DNA of 64,000 nucleotides, from the NCBI RefSeq assembly GCF_018309085.1, contig NZ_CP070502.1, positions 3,591,001 through 3,655,000 of the forward strand, in the 5' to 3' direction. Under the pieces are notes generated by a model. The model was given only the letters and a program-made list of their open reading frames with translations, did not search any database and was not told the origin of the DNA. The stretch is from Sporosarcina sp. Marseille-Q4063. GTDB taxonomy: Bacteria > Bacillota > Bacilli > Bacillales_A > Planococcaceae. The position numbers and the translations under genes are program-made. Positions 37,297 to 45,221 of this stretch are shown in pieces (positions within the stretch are counted from its first letter, which is position 1; each line of letters starts with the position of its first letter).

Positions 37297-37772
37297 AAGG
37301 CTAAACAACGGCGAAAGAAAACTGATAGACGAGTAACCTACAGTGGACTTTCAATGGAGATTTGCACAGCCTTGGCGGAAAATTTGCTTTACTGGCGAAA
37401 GTTATCTCGTCGGGAACCATGTAATTAGGTTTCAACCAATTCGTTCAATACGCAACGGTCAATCTGTATGGACGAATAGAACGTGTACCAATTAGCGGTA
37501 AGCAGTAAGTTTTTTGTTTGAAGTGCAACTTGAAAGCGGGCTGTGGAAGGTGTCAGTCACACAAAGTAACATGTGAAACCCTTGCCGGAAGAGGCTTAAG
37601 AAGACAGTCACGCAGGTCAAACTGCACTGACGGGGTATTCAATTAATCGTCAGAAAGAACAGTTTGTGAACATGAAAGTGAAATGAAGAACCAACAAATT
37701 TTCCGCGTAACACCCCCAGAATTATGGGGAAGGGAAAAAGCATGATCCGAAATACTGGATTATGCTTTTTTC
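37297..37772 (+). ncRNA. Candidate large structured non-coding RNA
   Basis: This 475-base stretch has no open frame of useful length, yet is bounded by a promoter and a terminator and is GC-richer than its flanks. Strong pairings: CAAGGCT (37296-37302) with AGCCTTG (37368-37374); GACGAGTAAC (37328-37337) with GTTATCTCGTC (37401-37411), one bulge, crossing the first helix as a pseudoknot; TAATTAGGT (37422-37430) with ACCAATTA (37487-37494) enclosing CGTTC/GAACG and ATACG/TGTAT; and hairpin GTCA-GCAG/CTGC-TGAC (37607-37631). It does not look like RNase P RNA, tmRNA, 6S or a group I/II intron. Identity unknown. Confidence 0.5.
37735..37772. terminator. Terminator at the end of the candidate RNA
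   Basis: AAAAAGCATGATCC (37735-37748) pairs with GGATTATGCTTTTTT (37757-37771). Also usable by the converging membrane-protein gene. Confidence 0.88.
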
Positions 37773-37780
37773 GTGTATAC

Positions 37781-38347
37781 TTATCCGGATTTTAATATGA
37801 TTTCAATTTTACGTAGAAAAAACGAACCCAATTCCAACCATAACCAACTATAAAGAAGTGAAAATCCAAAAATCATTACTAAAATTAAACCATCAAAACT
37901 AGATGCGACAGCAGGTCCGAAAACAGGAAAACCTAGAATATACAAAGGTATACAAATTCCCGTAAATAATAACAAGCCATTCACAAGGATAATTTCTAAA
38001 CGTCGATGGAAAATTTGAAATGTCCATCCAAGTCCAACCCCCAGTAATCCGGTTGTAAATGGAAAAATAAATAGTTCGCTAGGCTCCATTAATAACAATA
38101 ATAAAATCGTCAAGATATAAGTTAACATCCCTGTTCGAATTGAAACGAGCGTACTAACTAATATCGGCAATGTTGTAAAAGGGCTCAGGAACATACCGAT
38201 ACCAGGCAACAGTCCTCCGGAGGCTTGTAAAATTGCTGCAAGCGATGCCATCAATGCGCCAAATAACGATTGCTTTAATGGTGACCAACGCAGAAAAATT
38301 TGATGAATATCATTGGGTGCTGATGATATAGAATTCATGAAATACAC
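37781..38347 (-). CDS. Multi-pass membrane protein, unknown (ECF S-component-like)
   Basis: A 188-residue protein with about six hydrophobic helices and few charges; the run of Gly, Pro and small residues in the first helices (GGLLPGIGMFLSPFTTLPI) recalls vitamin-transporter S-components or DUF2232-like proteins, but I do not recognise a family. The start is GTG 38347, six bases after GAGG; an ATG three codons in has a poorer spacing. Stands alone, converging on the candidate RNA. Confidence 0.65.
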   Translation of the reverse strand: MYFMNSISSAPNDIHQIFLRWSPLKQSLFGALMASLAAILQASGGLLPGIGMFLSPFTTLPILVSTLVSIRTGMLTYILTILLLLLMEPSELFIFPFTTGLLGVGLGWTFQIFHRRLEIILVNGLLLFTGICIPLYILGFPVFGPAVASSFDGLILVMIFGFSLLYSWLWLELGSFFLRKIEIILKSG

Positions 38348-38438
38348 AAAATTCCTCTTTTCAATTAATTATTTTAGGTGTCTGAAAGCCCACTACCTTA
38401 ATAGATTGATATGTAAACAATAGAGAGGAGATAAATGA

Positions 38439-39001
38439 ATGGCTGAACAAGGAGTCATGGACCAAACCCAAATGGAGGATAAACCACAAAGAAGGCTCAA
38501 TCCAAAAGATGTGCTAGTACCTGTAGGATATGAAATCGATGTGTTCGCAGATGGGTTAACAACACCGATAAACTTAACTTTTACAAGCAATGGGGAAATG
38601 CTAGTTGCTGATTCTGGTATTACGGACGGCAATGGGAAGGTGTTAAAAGTTAACGAGAGAAGGGTTTTCGCTTGTTGCGGATGGATTTAATCCGCCGTTA
38701 ACAGGTATTACTGAACGTGAATGGAATATTTATGTTACGCATCGGCGCTATGTAACAATTATTCAACCCGAAGGAACGAAGAAGAACATCATTGAGGGTC
38801 TTCCGAGTAATGGCGATCATCATAATAACCGTGTCGTATTTGGTCCGGACGGCAAGATGTATTAGCGGCGGTTTTGAACGCCCGATTGACGCGGTATTCG
38901 ATTCCGACGGCGTTTTATATGTACTTGATTTTGGACTGTTTGCTGGTGCCAGCGCCGTTCCGGGAACGGGTGTTATTTGGAAGATTAGAAAGACGGGGTG
39001 A
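38439..39001 (+). pseudogene. Remnant of a PQQ-type glucose/sorbosone dehydrogenase-like gene
   Basis: Three pieces in different frames read as one beta-propeller protein: residues from MAEQGVMDQ to VLKVNE (38439-38655), then SLVADGFNPPLTGI to NNRVVFGPDGKMY ending in a stop at 38863, then SGGFERPIDAVF to VIWKIRKTG (38866-39001). DHHNNRVVFGPDG is typical of sugar-dehydrogenase propellers. There is a frameshift near 38655 and an internal deletion at the stop near 38863, since such proteins are normally far longer than the 185 or so residues left. Not functional. Confidence 0.78.
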
Positions 39002-39013
39002 TTTGTTGAATAA

Positions 39014-39051
39014 AGAAAAAGCATGTTCCGTGGGGGAATCGTGCTTTTTCT
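39014..39051 (+). terminator. Terminator after the dehydrogenase remnant
   Basis: GAAAAAGCATGTTCC and GGAATCGTGCTTTTTC arms. The following 200 bases hold only an open stretch (39056-39197) without a start signal, possibly another gene remnant. Confidence 0.82.
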
Positions 39052-39254
39052 TGTCATGTAATTTTTGTCAGCAACTTCTTTATGCATATAGATTAATGGG
39101 GAAACAAAAAAACAACGGAAGATTTTCCGCCGTACATTTACTAGAATGGGTACAAACTGAAAAAGAAATGTATTCTAATGGAGAGTGGAGAAATTGAAAA
39201 CATTTGAATAAATGTCACATTTATAGAAGTCTTAACATTCAAGGGGGCATAAAA

Positions 39255-39624
39255 TTGTCATTAAAAGTAGGGAAAATCATTACATTCGAACGGACTTTCA
39301 TGGCAGAAACTGTTGAATTGTTTACTAAGATTTCAGGTGATGAAGGCATTCATCATCTAAGCCCTGATGAGCAGGGAAGACTTGTCGTTCAAGGTTTACT
39401 TACAGCAACTCTGCCAACAAAGGTGGGCGTAGATCATAACGTACTTGCTCGCAATATGAATTTTGAGTTTTTAAGGACCAGTGTTTACAGGCGATACAAT
39501 AATTTGTGAAGTTACAATTGCAAAATACGAAAGGCAAGAAAACAATCGAACAGCTATTGCTGCATCCTTTATATGTGAAAATCAAGAGGAAAAAGAAGTG
39601 ATCAGTGGAGATTTTTGGGTGTGA
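39255..39624 (+). pseudogene. MaoC/hotdog-fold dehydratase gene with a single-base frameshift
   Basis: Starting at TTG 39255, seven bases after AAGGGGG, the frame gives a hotdog-fold protein (LSLKVGKIITFERTF...FTKISGDEG...VVQGLLTA...MNFEFLR). The motif should continue RPVFTGDTIICEVTIAKYE, and does so in another frame from about 39478 to a stop at 39624. Removing one A in AAGGACCAG (about 39475-39480) restores a complete protein of about 120 residues. Either a recent mutation or a sequence error. Family members hydrate or dehydrate acyl-CoA. Confidence 0.82.
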
Positions 39625-39661
39625 TATTGTGAATACTTACGACGTTTATTATTACAAAAAG

Positions 39662-39690
39662 AAAAAACACCATCCAGAAGAGGATGATGT
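39662..39690 (-). terminator. Terminator of the tRNA-Val gene
   Basis: ACACCATCC (39667-39675) and GGATGATGT (39682-39690); on the minus strand followed by TTTTTTC. Confidence 0.75.
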
Positions 39691-39698
39691 CTTTATGA

Positions 39699-39771
39699 TG
39701 GTCCCAGACGGGCTCGAACCGCCGACTTCTACCTTGTCGAGGTAGCGCTCTCCCAGCTGAGCTATGGAACC
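39699..39771 (-). tRNA. tRNA-Val (anticodon GAC) with C33
   Basis: The minus strand folds into a full cloverleaf: acceptor GGTTCCA/TGGGACC, D-arm GCTC/GAGC, anticodon stem CTACC/GGTAG, T-arm GGCGG/CCGTC with TTCGAGC, discriminator A. The seven-base anticodon loop is TCGACAA, giving anticodon GAC (Val). Position 33, nearly always U, is C. CCA is not encoded. A terminator lies just downstream. Confidence 0.92.
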
Positions 39772-39899
39772 AGGATGAAAATTATTGTGTCTCGTTTACC
39801 GGACAAACTCTATTATAGCCCATGTACATATTAAGTCAACCCTTTTTCATAAAAACTTATAAAGAAGTATACTAGAACTATAATTAAGAGTAAAAGTAG

Positions 39900-40754
39900 G
39901 TGATTTTAATAGACACTCAAATATCTCTTCCATTCATTTATGATTTTGACCGTGCACTTGATCGGCTATCCGGGGACCCGCTGAACTCGGTCGATGTGAC
40001 TAATCGTATTTTACGCATTCCAATGGATGAGGGAAATGTTATTACAGTAAAAGCGACTGGAACGAAAGATGAACCTTCATTTATACTAAGCGGTGCCTTA
40101 AATAAAAATCAAATTCAAAAAATAAATGAAATCCTTCATTTCAATGATTCACTAGATGAGATTTCAGCACATTTTGCAAATACAGATTTGGCTACAATTT
40201 TTCAGGAACATGAAGGAACACCACTTATTCGAAGTTTTTCTCTTTACGGAACGTTAATGAGAAGTATTATTCATCAACAATTGAATATGTCATTCGCCAA
40301 TACATTATCATTGCGTTTTGTTGAAGCTTTTGGAAGCGAGACGGACGGTGTTTTGCGGTATCCGTCACCCGAAATAGTCGCAAACCTAGAGGTTGAAACG
40401 CTCAGGGAAATGCAGTTCAGTTCTAGAAAGGCTGAATACATGATTGGTTTATCACAAGCAATTGCAGAAGGTTCCCTTGAACTCGAAAGTCTTCGACAGA
40501 TGGATGACGATGAAGTAACCGCGAAACTTACCGCCTACAGGGGAGTAGGTCCATGGACAGCACAAGGCTTTCTAATGTTTGGACTTGGGCGTCCAAACTT
40601 ATTTCCAATTGCAGACATCGGACTACAAAATGCACTCAAGATTTTATGGAAACTAGAAAAAAAGCCAACAAAAGAAGAAATCATCGCCCGCTTTCCACAT
40701 TGGACCCCATATTTAAGTTACGCAGCGTTATATTTATGGCGAAGTATTGAGTGA
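39900..40754 (+). CDS. DNA-3-methyladenine glycosylase II (AlkA-like, YfjP)
   Basis: A 284-residue HhH-GPD base-excision glycosylase for alkylated purines. The helix-hairpin-helix YRGVGPWTAQGFLMFGLG and the catalytic Asp in FPIADIGLQNA are clear; the N-terminal domain resembles AlkA. No C-terminal iron-sulfur Cys cluster. The only usual start codon is GTG 39900, embedded in a sequence (GTAGGTGAT) that itself resembles a ribosome-binding site, so the first residues are uncertain. Confidence 0.88.
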   Translation: MILIDTQISLPFIYDFDRALDRLSGDPLNSVDVTNRILRIPMDEGNVITVKATGTKDEPSFILSGALNKNQIQKINEILHFNDSLDEISAHFANTDLATIFQEHEGTPLIRSFSLYGTLMRSIIHQQLNMSFANTLSLRFVEAFGSETDGVLRYPSPEIVANLEVETLREMQFSSRKAEYMIGLSQAIAEGSLELESLRQMDDDEVTAKLTAYRGVGPWTAQGFLMFGLGRPNLFPIADIGLQNALKILWKLEKKPTKEEIIARFPHWTPYLSYAALYLWRSIE

Positions 40755-40910
40755 AAAAAGTAATTAAAAACACGGTAGATGAATTTCATCACCGTACATA
40801 ATATTTATTATAAAATAGCTGAAAAACTTAGAACCTCTCAGGTGATGAAAGGAGTTCAATGACTTGTGCTGGAAGAGGTCACTGTATAACTTTCTTTTAT
40901 ATTGAAAGTA

Positions 40911-41042
40911 GTTGATTGGAGTGGAGGGCGGCGACTCCAGCGGGATGTAGCGGGACAGGTGAGACCCCGCAGTGGAGCGTAAGCGACCGAGGAGGCTCAC
41001 CGCCCGCCCCGTGGAACGCGTCCGCCCGGAACGGAAATCAAC
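40911..41042 (+). repeat. Dispersed GC-rich intergenic repeat, copy A
   Basis: About 132 bases, much richer in GC than its surroundings, from GTTGATTGGAGTGGAGGGCG to CGGAAATCAAC, with internal GGTGAGACCCCGCAG and GAGGAGGCTCACCG segments that can pair. The reverse-oriented copy at 43939 is closely similar and a stub lies at 37166. I recall this element as common between genes in Bacillaceae and Planococcaceae. No gene is seen. Confidence 0.88.
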
Positions 41043-41056
41043 GGTTCAAATAAAAA

Positions 41057-41092
41057 TCGAGCACTTGAATAATGAATCATTCAAGTGCTCGA
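41057..41092 (-). terminator. Terminator of the small gene at 41137
   Basis: Perfect 14-base arms TCGAGCACTTGAAT (41057-41070) and ATTCAAGTGCTCGA (41079-41092); the minus strand continues TTTTTATTT. Confidence 0.85.
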
Positions 41093-41136
41093 TAATAATT
41101 AAAACTTTAATTTAATGAACAATCCTTAATTAACAA

Positions 41137-41283
41137 TCATGAATGTAAATGTTCAGTGCTTTCTTCTTCCTCTGAAAAATAGAGGAAATTCTCATCTTCA
41201 AGTTCAGAAAGTCTCTCTTTGTTAATACCAAGAGAAAGATTCCCCTCGAAAATTTCTTCCCACCAGGTTTCTGTCGTTGTCAT
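41137..41283 (-). CDS. Small acidic protein of unknown function (48 residues)
   Basis: An ATG at 41283 sits seven bases after AAGGAGGAAA and opens a 49-codon frame ending at 41137. The product begins MTTTETWWEEIFEG, is strongly acidic (a run of Glu before the last ten residues) and has paired Trp near the start; no membrane segment. A dedicated terminator follows 45 bases on. I do not recognise it. Strong translation and termination signals make it a likely real gene. Confidence 0.7.
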   Translation of the reverse strand: MTTTETWWEEIFEGNLSLGINKERLSELEDENFLYFSEEEESTEHLHS

Positions 41284-41316
41284 TGTATTTCCTCCTTAAT
41301 CAATTGTTTTTTCGAA

Positions 41317-41346
41317 TTAAACATTATTTACCCTCGGTGTTATAAT
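41317..41346 (+). promoter_or_regulatory. Promoter of the Gfo/Idh/MocA gene
   Basis: TTAAAC (41317-41322), 18 bases, TATAAT (41341-41346), about 80 bases before the start codon. Confidence 0.5.
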
Positions 41347-41426
41347 ACAAACTGTAATCGGGCAAAAAGATTCGGAAGGCCTACTTTTTATATTAAAAAT
41401 TTATCACCACTAAAGGAGCGAATCAA

Positions 41427-42371
41427 TTGGGTAAAACAACCTTTGCACTTGTTGGAACAGGTATCGTCGGCGAACGTATTATTAAACAAATTCTTTCGAA
41501 CGAAAATGCAGAAATTATCGCTTTGTTCGATGAAAATACGGAACGGCTAACTAAAATGGCGAATACATATGGTCTTTTTGCGGCATCCTCCTATGAAGAG
41601 GTTTTAGCATTAAAGCCGGAATGGGTATATATTGGGACACCTCCAGTATCACACGCGCCACTTAGTAAAATGGCAATTGAAGCCGGACTGAATGTTCTTT
41701 GTGAAAAACCGCTTGCACATGATGCAGAAGATGGATCGGTTATGTCGCAAGCTGCAAACGACAAAACGACATTAACGGCCATGCATTTCCCGCTCATGTA
41801 CAGTCCATCTGTCAGGCATATGATGAAGCTTGTTGAAAAACGAACAATTGGCGACATTGTCCGTGTCGAATTTAATGCATATTTTCCACACTGGCCGCGA
41901 CTTTGGCAACAAAATCCGTGGATTGGTTCACGCGAACAAGGCGGTTTTACGCGTGAAGTGTTCCCGCATTTTCTGCAACTTATGTATAGAATGTTTGGGA
42001 ACATTAGGATCCAAGATCACAAAACGACATATCCAGTCGATGATACGCTTGCTGAGACAAGTGTCCTTGCCATAGGTGAAACTGAAAATAAAATACCAGT
42101 CCTTTTAAATGGGATTTCAGGAATCGGACAGGAAGAAGAACTGTCTTACATAGTATATGGAACCGAAGGCGTTTTAAAACTGCGTAATTGGTCGGAACTT
42201 AGCATCGCACAAAAAGACAGTCCTTTTGAAATATTGACTTCTTTCGATTCAGTAAAATCGCTTGTCGAAGAATGCATTTTCGGTTCGAACGGGGAAGCTG
42301 AAATCCTTGTGCCATTTTCTGAAGGACTCGTTGTCCAAATGCTAATTGATGAACTATTGACAGAAAAGTAA
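41427..42371 (+). CDS. Gfo/Idh/MocA-family oxidoreductase
   Basis: A 314-residue NAD(P)-dependent sugar or inositol dehydrogenase-like protein. The Rossmann motif ALVGTGIVGERI is near the start, the signature CEKPLAHD supplies the catalytic Lys, and the C-terminal half is the alpha/beta substrate domain with HFPLMYS. Start is TTG 41427, seven bases after AAAGGAGCG. Substrate unknown. It is 100 bases ahead of the aldehyde dehydrogenase gene and may work with it, but they need not share a transcript. Confidence 0.88.
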   Translation: MGKTTFALVGTGIVGERIIKQILSNENAEIIALFDENTERLTKMANTYGLFAASSYEEVLALKPEWVYIGTPPVSHAPLSKMAIEAGLNVLCEKPLAHDAEDGSVMSQAANDKTTLTAMHFPLMYSPSVRHMMKLVEKRTIGDIVRVEFNAYFPHWPRLWQQNPWIGSREQGGFTREVFPHFLQLMYRMFGNIRIQDHKTTYPVDDTLAETSVLAIGETENKIPVLLNGISGIGQEEELSYIVYGTEGVLKLRNWSELSIAQKDSPFEILTSFDSVKSLVEECIFGSNGEAEILVPFSEGLVVQMLIDELLTEK

Positions 42372-42471
42372 TGATGGGAATTTGTGTATAATCATATGTT
42401 GCTATATAGAATTTTGCATTTTTCTATAATTCTGTCTATCATTGAAAGTATTAATAGAATGGAGGTAAGCG

Positions 42472-43860
42472 ATGAATTTCACAGCGCAAGATGTTGAATC
42501 GATGATTGCCTTACAGCACCAGTTTTATTTCACTGGACAGACACGGAGTGCAGAATTTCGAAAGGAAATGCTAACGAAATTACGCGATGCCATTCTGGCA
42601 AATGAAGACGCGATTTCGGATGCGCTTCAAAAAGACTTGGGAAAAAGTTCGTTTGAATCATATGTAACTGAAATTGGCTTTGTCCTTTCAAGCATTTCGC
42701 ATATGATTAAAAATGTAGAAGCTTGGATGAAACCAAAAGCGGCAAAAACGCCGATCCATCTACAACCATCTAAAAGCTTCATCGTTCGCGAACCATATGG
42801 ATCCGTCTTGATTATGGCGCCGTTTAATTACCCATTTCAGCTTGTTATGGAACCACTGGTTGGGGCGATTGTTGGCGGAAACTGTGCGATTGTGAAACCT
42901 TCAGAATCCGCACCGCACACAGTTCGGATTGTAGAAAAAATTTTATCGGAAACATTTCCGCCCGAATATATTCGAGTGGTTGAGGGAGAACGGGAAGAAA
43001 CAACTGCACTAATTCATGCGCCGTTCGATTATATTTTCTTTACTGGGAGCGTTGCAGTCGGGAAAGTAATCATGAAGGCTGCCGCTGAAAGACTGACGCC
43101 GATTACACTTGAACTCGGCGGGAAAAGTCCAGCGATTGTCGACCAGACCGCCGATCTTGTTCACGCTGCTGAACGCATCGTTTGGGGAAAGTTTTTAAAC
43201 ACCGGGCAGACATGCGTTGCGCCTGATTATCTCCTTGTTCATCAGTCGATTAAGAAGGAATTTATCGAGATTTTGACGGATACGATTCAAGACTTTTACG
43301 GCATGGATGCGAAAGAAAGTCCTGATTACGGCAAGATTATTAATGAACGCCAATTTATTCGGCTTGCGAAAATGATTGAAAAGGAATGGCCGCAAATCGT
43401 ATTCGGCGGGGATTTTGACCGTTCTTCCTTATTCATTGAACCAACATTGCTTGATCGGGTGACTTGGGATAGTCCATCGATGCAAGATGAAATTTTCGGG
43501 CCGGTGTTGCCGATTCTCGAGTACGATAATCTCGGTGAAGTTATCCACCGAATTCGCCAATTGCCGAAGCCGCTCGCTGCTTATATGTTTACGGAAAACG
43601 AAGAAGCGGCTAATTATTTCATCGAAAGCTTACCGTTCGGTGGAGGCTGTATTAACGATACGGTTTCGCATGTCGGCAATACGAATTTGCCGTTTGGCGG
43701 AGTCGGTTCATCTGGCATGAATGCATACCACGGCAAAGAAAGTTTTAATCTCTTTACCCATGCAAAGTCAATGATGCAACGAAGCACGAAAATTCCTATG
43801 CGGTTTGCCTTTCCGCCATATGAAAATAAATTAAAACTAATTAAACCGCTTATCCGTTAA
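42472..43860 (+). CDS. Aldehyde dehydrogenase (class 3-like, YwdH type)
   Basis: A 462-residue NAD(P)-dependent aldehyde dehydrogenase. Catalytic Cys in NTGQTCVAPDY, general-base Glu in LELGGKSP, cofactor loop FTGSVAVGKVI. Length and C-terminal extension (PPYENKLKLIKPL) fit the class 3/fatty aldehyde group, to which B. subtilis YwdH belongs. No membrane anchor. ATG start after GGAGG. A terminator overlaps the stop codon. Confidence 0.92.
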   Translation: MNFTAQDVESMIALQHQFYFTGQTRSAEFRKEMLTKLRDAILANEDAISDALQKDLGKSSFESYVTEIGFVLSSISHMIKNVEAWMKPKAAKTPIHLQPSKSFIVREPYGSVLIMAPFNYPFQLVMEPLVGAIVGGNCAIVKPSESAPHTVRIVEKILSETFPPEYIRVVEGEREETTALIHAPFDYIFFTGSVAVGKVIMKAAAERLTPITLELGGKSPAIVDQTADLVHAAERIVWGKFLNTGQTCVAPDYLLVHQSIKKEFIEILTDTIQDFYGMDAKESPDYGKIINERQFIRLAKMIEKEWPQIVFGGDFDRSSLFIEPTLLDRVTWDSPSMQDEIFGPVLPILEYDNLGEVIHRIRQLPKPLAAYMFTENEEAANYFIESLPFGGGCINDTVSHVGNTNLPFGGVGSSGMNAYHGKESFNLFTHAKSMMQRSTKIPMRFAFPPYENKLKLIKPLIR

Positions 43861-43877
43861 TGGGTGCGGTTTTTCTT
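43844..43877 (+). terminator. Terminator overlapping the aldehyde dehydrogenase stop
   Basis: AAACCGC and GCGGTTT arms with T-run; the 5' arm lies inside the last codons. Confidence 0.75.
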
Positions 43878-43938
43878 TTCTTTTGGGCTAGAATAAAAGT
43901 ATACTTACTATAGGAAACAATTAGCGTTAAATTAGTGT

Positions 43939-44064
43939 GTGGATTTCCGCTGCAGGCGGACGCTTTCCGCGGGCGGTCCGTGAGCCTCCTTGTCGCAAGC
44001 TCCTGCGGGGTCTCACCTGGCCACGCTTTTCCCGCAGGAGTCGCCGCCTTCCGCTCCAATCCAA
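43939..44064 (-). repeat. Dispersed GC-rich intergenic repeat, copy B
   Basis: Reverse-complement orientation of the element at 40911: reading the minus strand, GATTGGAGCGGAAGGCGGCG through GGTGAGACCCCGCAG and GGAGGCTCACGG to GCGGAAATCC. Lies between the aldehyde dehydrogenase terminator and the M42 peptidase. Confidence 0.88.
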
Positions 44065-44154
44065 GAAACTTAGAAATTAGTGATGAAGCAATATTGAACT
44101 TTATAAAAGGATTTTTTAAATGGATCTAAATATGAAGCAAAGGGGATATCAACC

Positions 44155-45207
44155 ATGACGAATGTATTTAATAAAGAAAAAACAATTGAACTTTTAAAAC
44201 GACTCGTGGAAACACCGAGCCCATCTGGATATACATCGACTGTAATGGCGTTAATCGCAAAGGAATTCGAATCGATTGGCGTACCCTATAAAACAACAAA
44301 TAAAGGTGCTGTCATTGCAACGATTGAAGGAACGGATACTTCAAAGCATCGCCTGCTAACTGCGCATACGGATACACTTGGTGCAATGGTGAAGGAAGTT
44401 AAAGGCAATGGCCGTTTAAAATTAACGATGATTGGCGGCTTTAATTGGAATGCTGTGGAAGGCGAATACTGCTTAATTCATACTGCTAATGGCAAAAAAG
44501 TTCGCGGAACGATTTTGATGCATCAAACGACTGTTCATGTGTATAGAGATGCAGGTTCTGCAGAAAGAAATGCGGATAATATAGAAGTGCGCATCGACGA
44601 AAAGGTATTTAATACAGACGATACACGTAAACTTGGCATTGAAGTAGGCGATTTTGTTTCTTTCGATCCTTGTTTTGAAGAGACGGATAGCGGGTTTATT
44701 AAATCCCGTCATTTAGATGACAAAGCAAGTACTGCTTTAGTCGTGGAATTAATCCGTTCATTAACAGAGCAAGATGTTAAACTTCCATATACAACTCATT
44801 TTTATATTTCAAATAACGAAGAAATCGGCTACGGAGGAAACTCCAATATTCCAGCTGAAACAGTTGAATACATAGCGGTTGATATGGGGGCGATTGGCGA
44901 TGGGCAAAGATCCGATGAATATACAGTGTCAATCTGCGCGAAAGATTCAAGCGGGCCGTATCATTACGCGTTAACACAACATCTCGTCAGCCTTGCCAAA
45001 GAGAAAAAGATTGGCCATAAACTTGATATCTATCCATATTACGGATCGGATGCTTCAGCAGCTATTCGGGCGGGGTTTGACGTGAAACATGCGTTGTTTG
45101 GTCCTGGAATCGAATCATCGCACGCACTTGAGCGGACACATATCGATTCACTTAAAGCGACTGCAGAACTTTTATATGCTTATGTCACATCTGATATGAT
45201 TGAATGA
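44155..45207 (+). CDS. M42-family metallopeptidase (glutamyl/deblocking aminopeptidase-like)
   Basis: A 350-residue dinuclear-metal aminopeptidase. Metal and catalytic residues appear in LTAHTDTLG, RHLDDKAS, NNEEIGYGG, AVDMGAIGDG and SSHALERTH, the M42 order. Such enzymes form large tetrahedral assemblies that trim peptides in the cytosol; specificity cannot be told from sequence. ATG after AAAGGGG. murE follows 14 bases downstream, so they are probably cotranscribed. Confidence 0.92.
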   Translation: MTNVFNKEKTIELLKRLVETPSPSGYTSTVMALIAKEFESIGVPYKTTNKGAVIATIEGTDTSKHRLLTAHTDTLGAMVKEVKGNGRLKLTMIGGFNWNAVEGEYCLIHTANGKKVRGTILMHQTTVHVYRDAGSAERNADNIEVRIDEKVFNTDDTRKLGIEVGDFVSFDPCFEETDSGFIKSRHLDDKASTALVVELIRSLTEQDVKLPYTTHFYISNNEEIGYGGNSNIPAETVEYIAVDMGAIGDGQRSDEYTVSICAKDSSGPYHYALTQHLVSLAKEKKIGHKLDIYPYYGSDASAAIRAGFDVKHALFGPGIESSHALERTHIDSLKATAELLYAYVTSDMIE

Positions 45208-45221
45208 ACGGAGGAAATTTG

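Noticed and set aside
37297..37772. RNase P RNA, tmRNA, 6S RNA or a group I/II intron
   Set aside because: The conserved core sequences of these RNAs that I know are not present, nor any intron-encoded protein.
39002..39200. Gene in the open stretch ending at 39197
   Set aside because: It runs through a terminator hairpin and part of the dehydrogenase remnant in another frame and lacks a start signal; at most a gene fragment.
39699..39771. tRNA-Asp on the + strand (anticodon GTC)
   Set aside because: The + strand places the T-loop and D-loop consensus sequences in reverse; only the minus strand folds with TTCGA in the T-loop.
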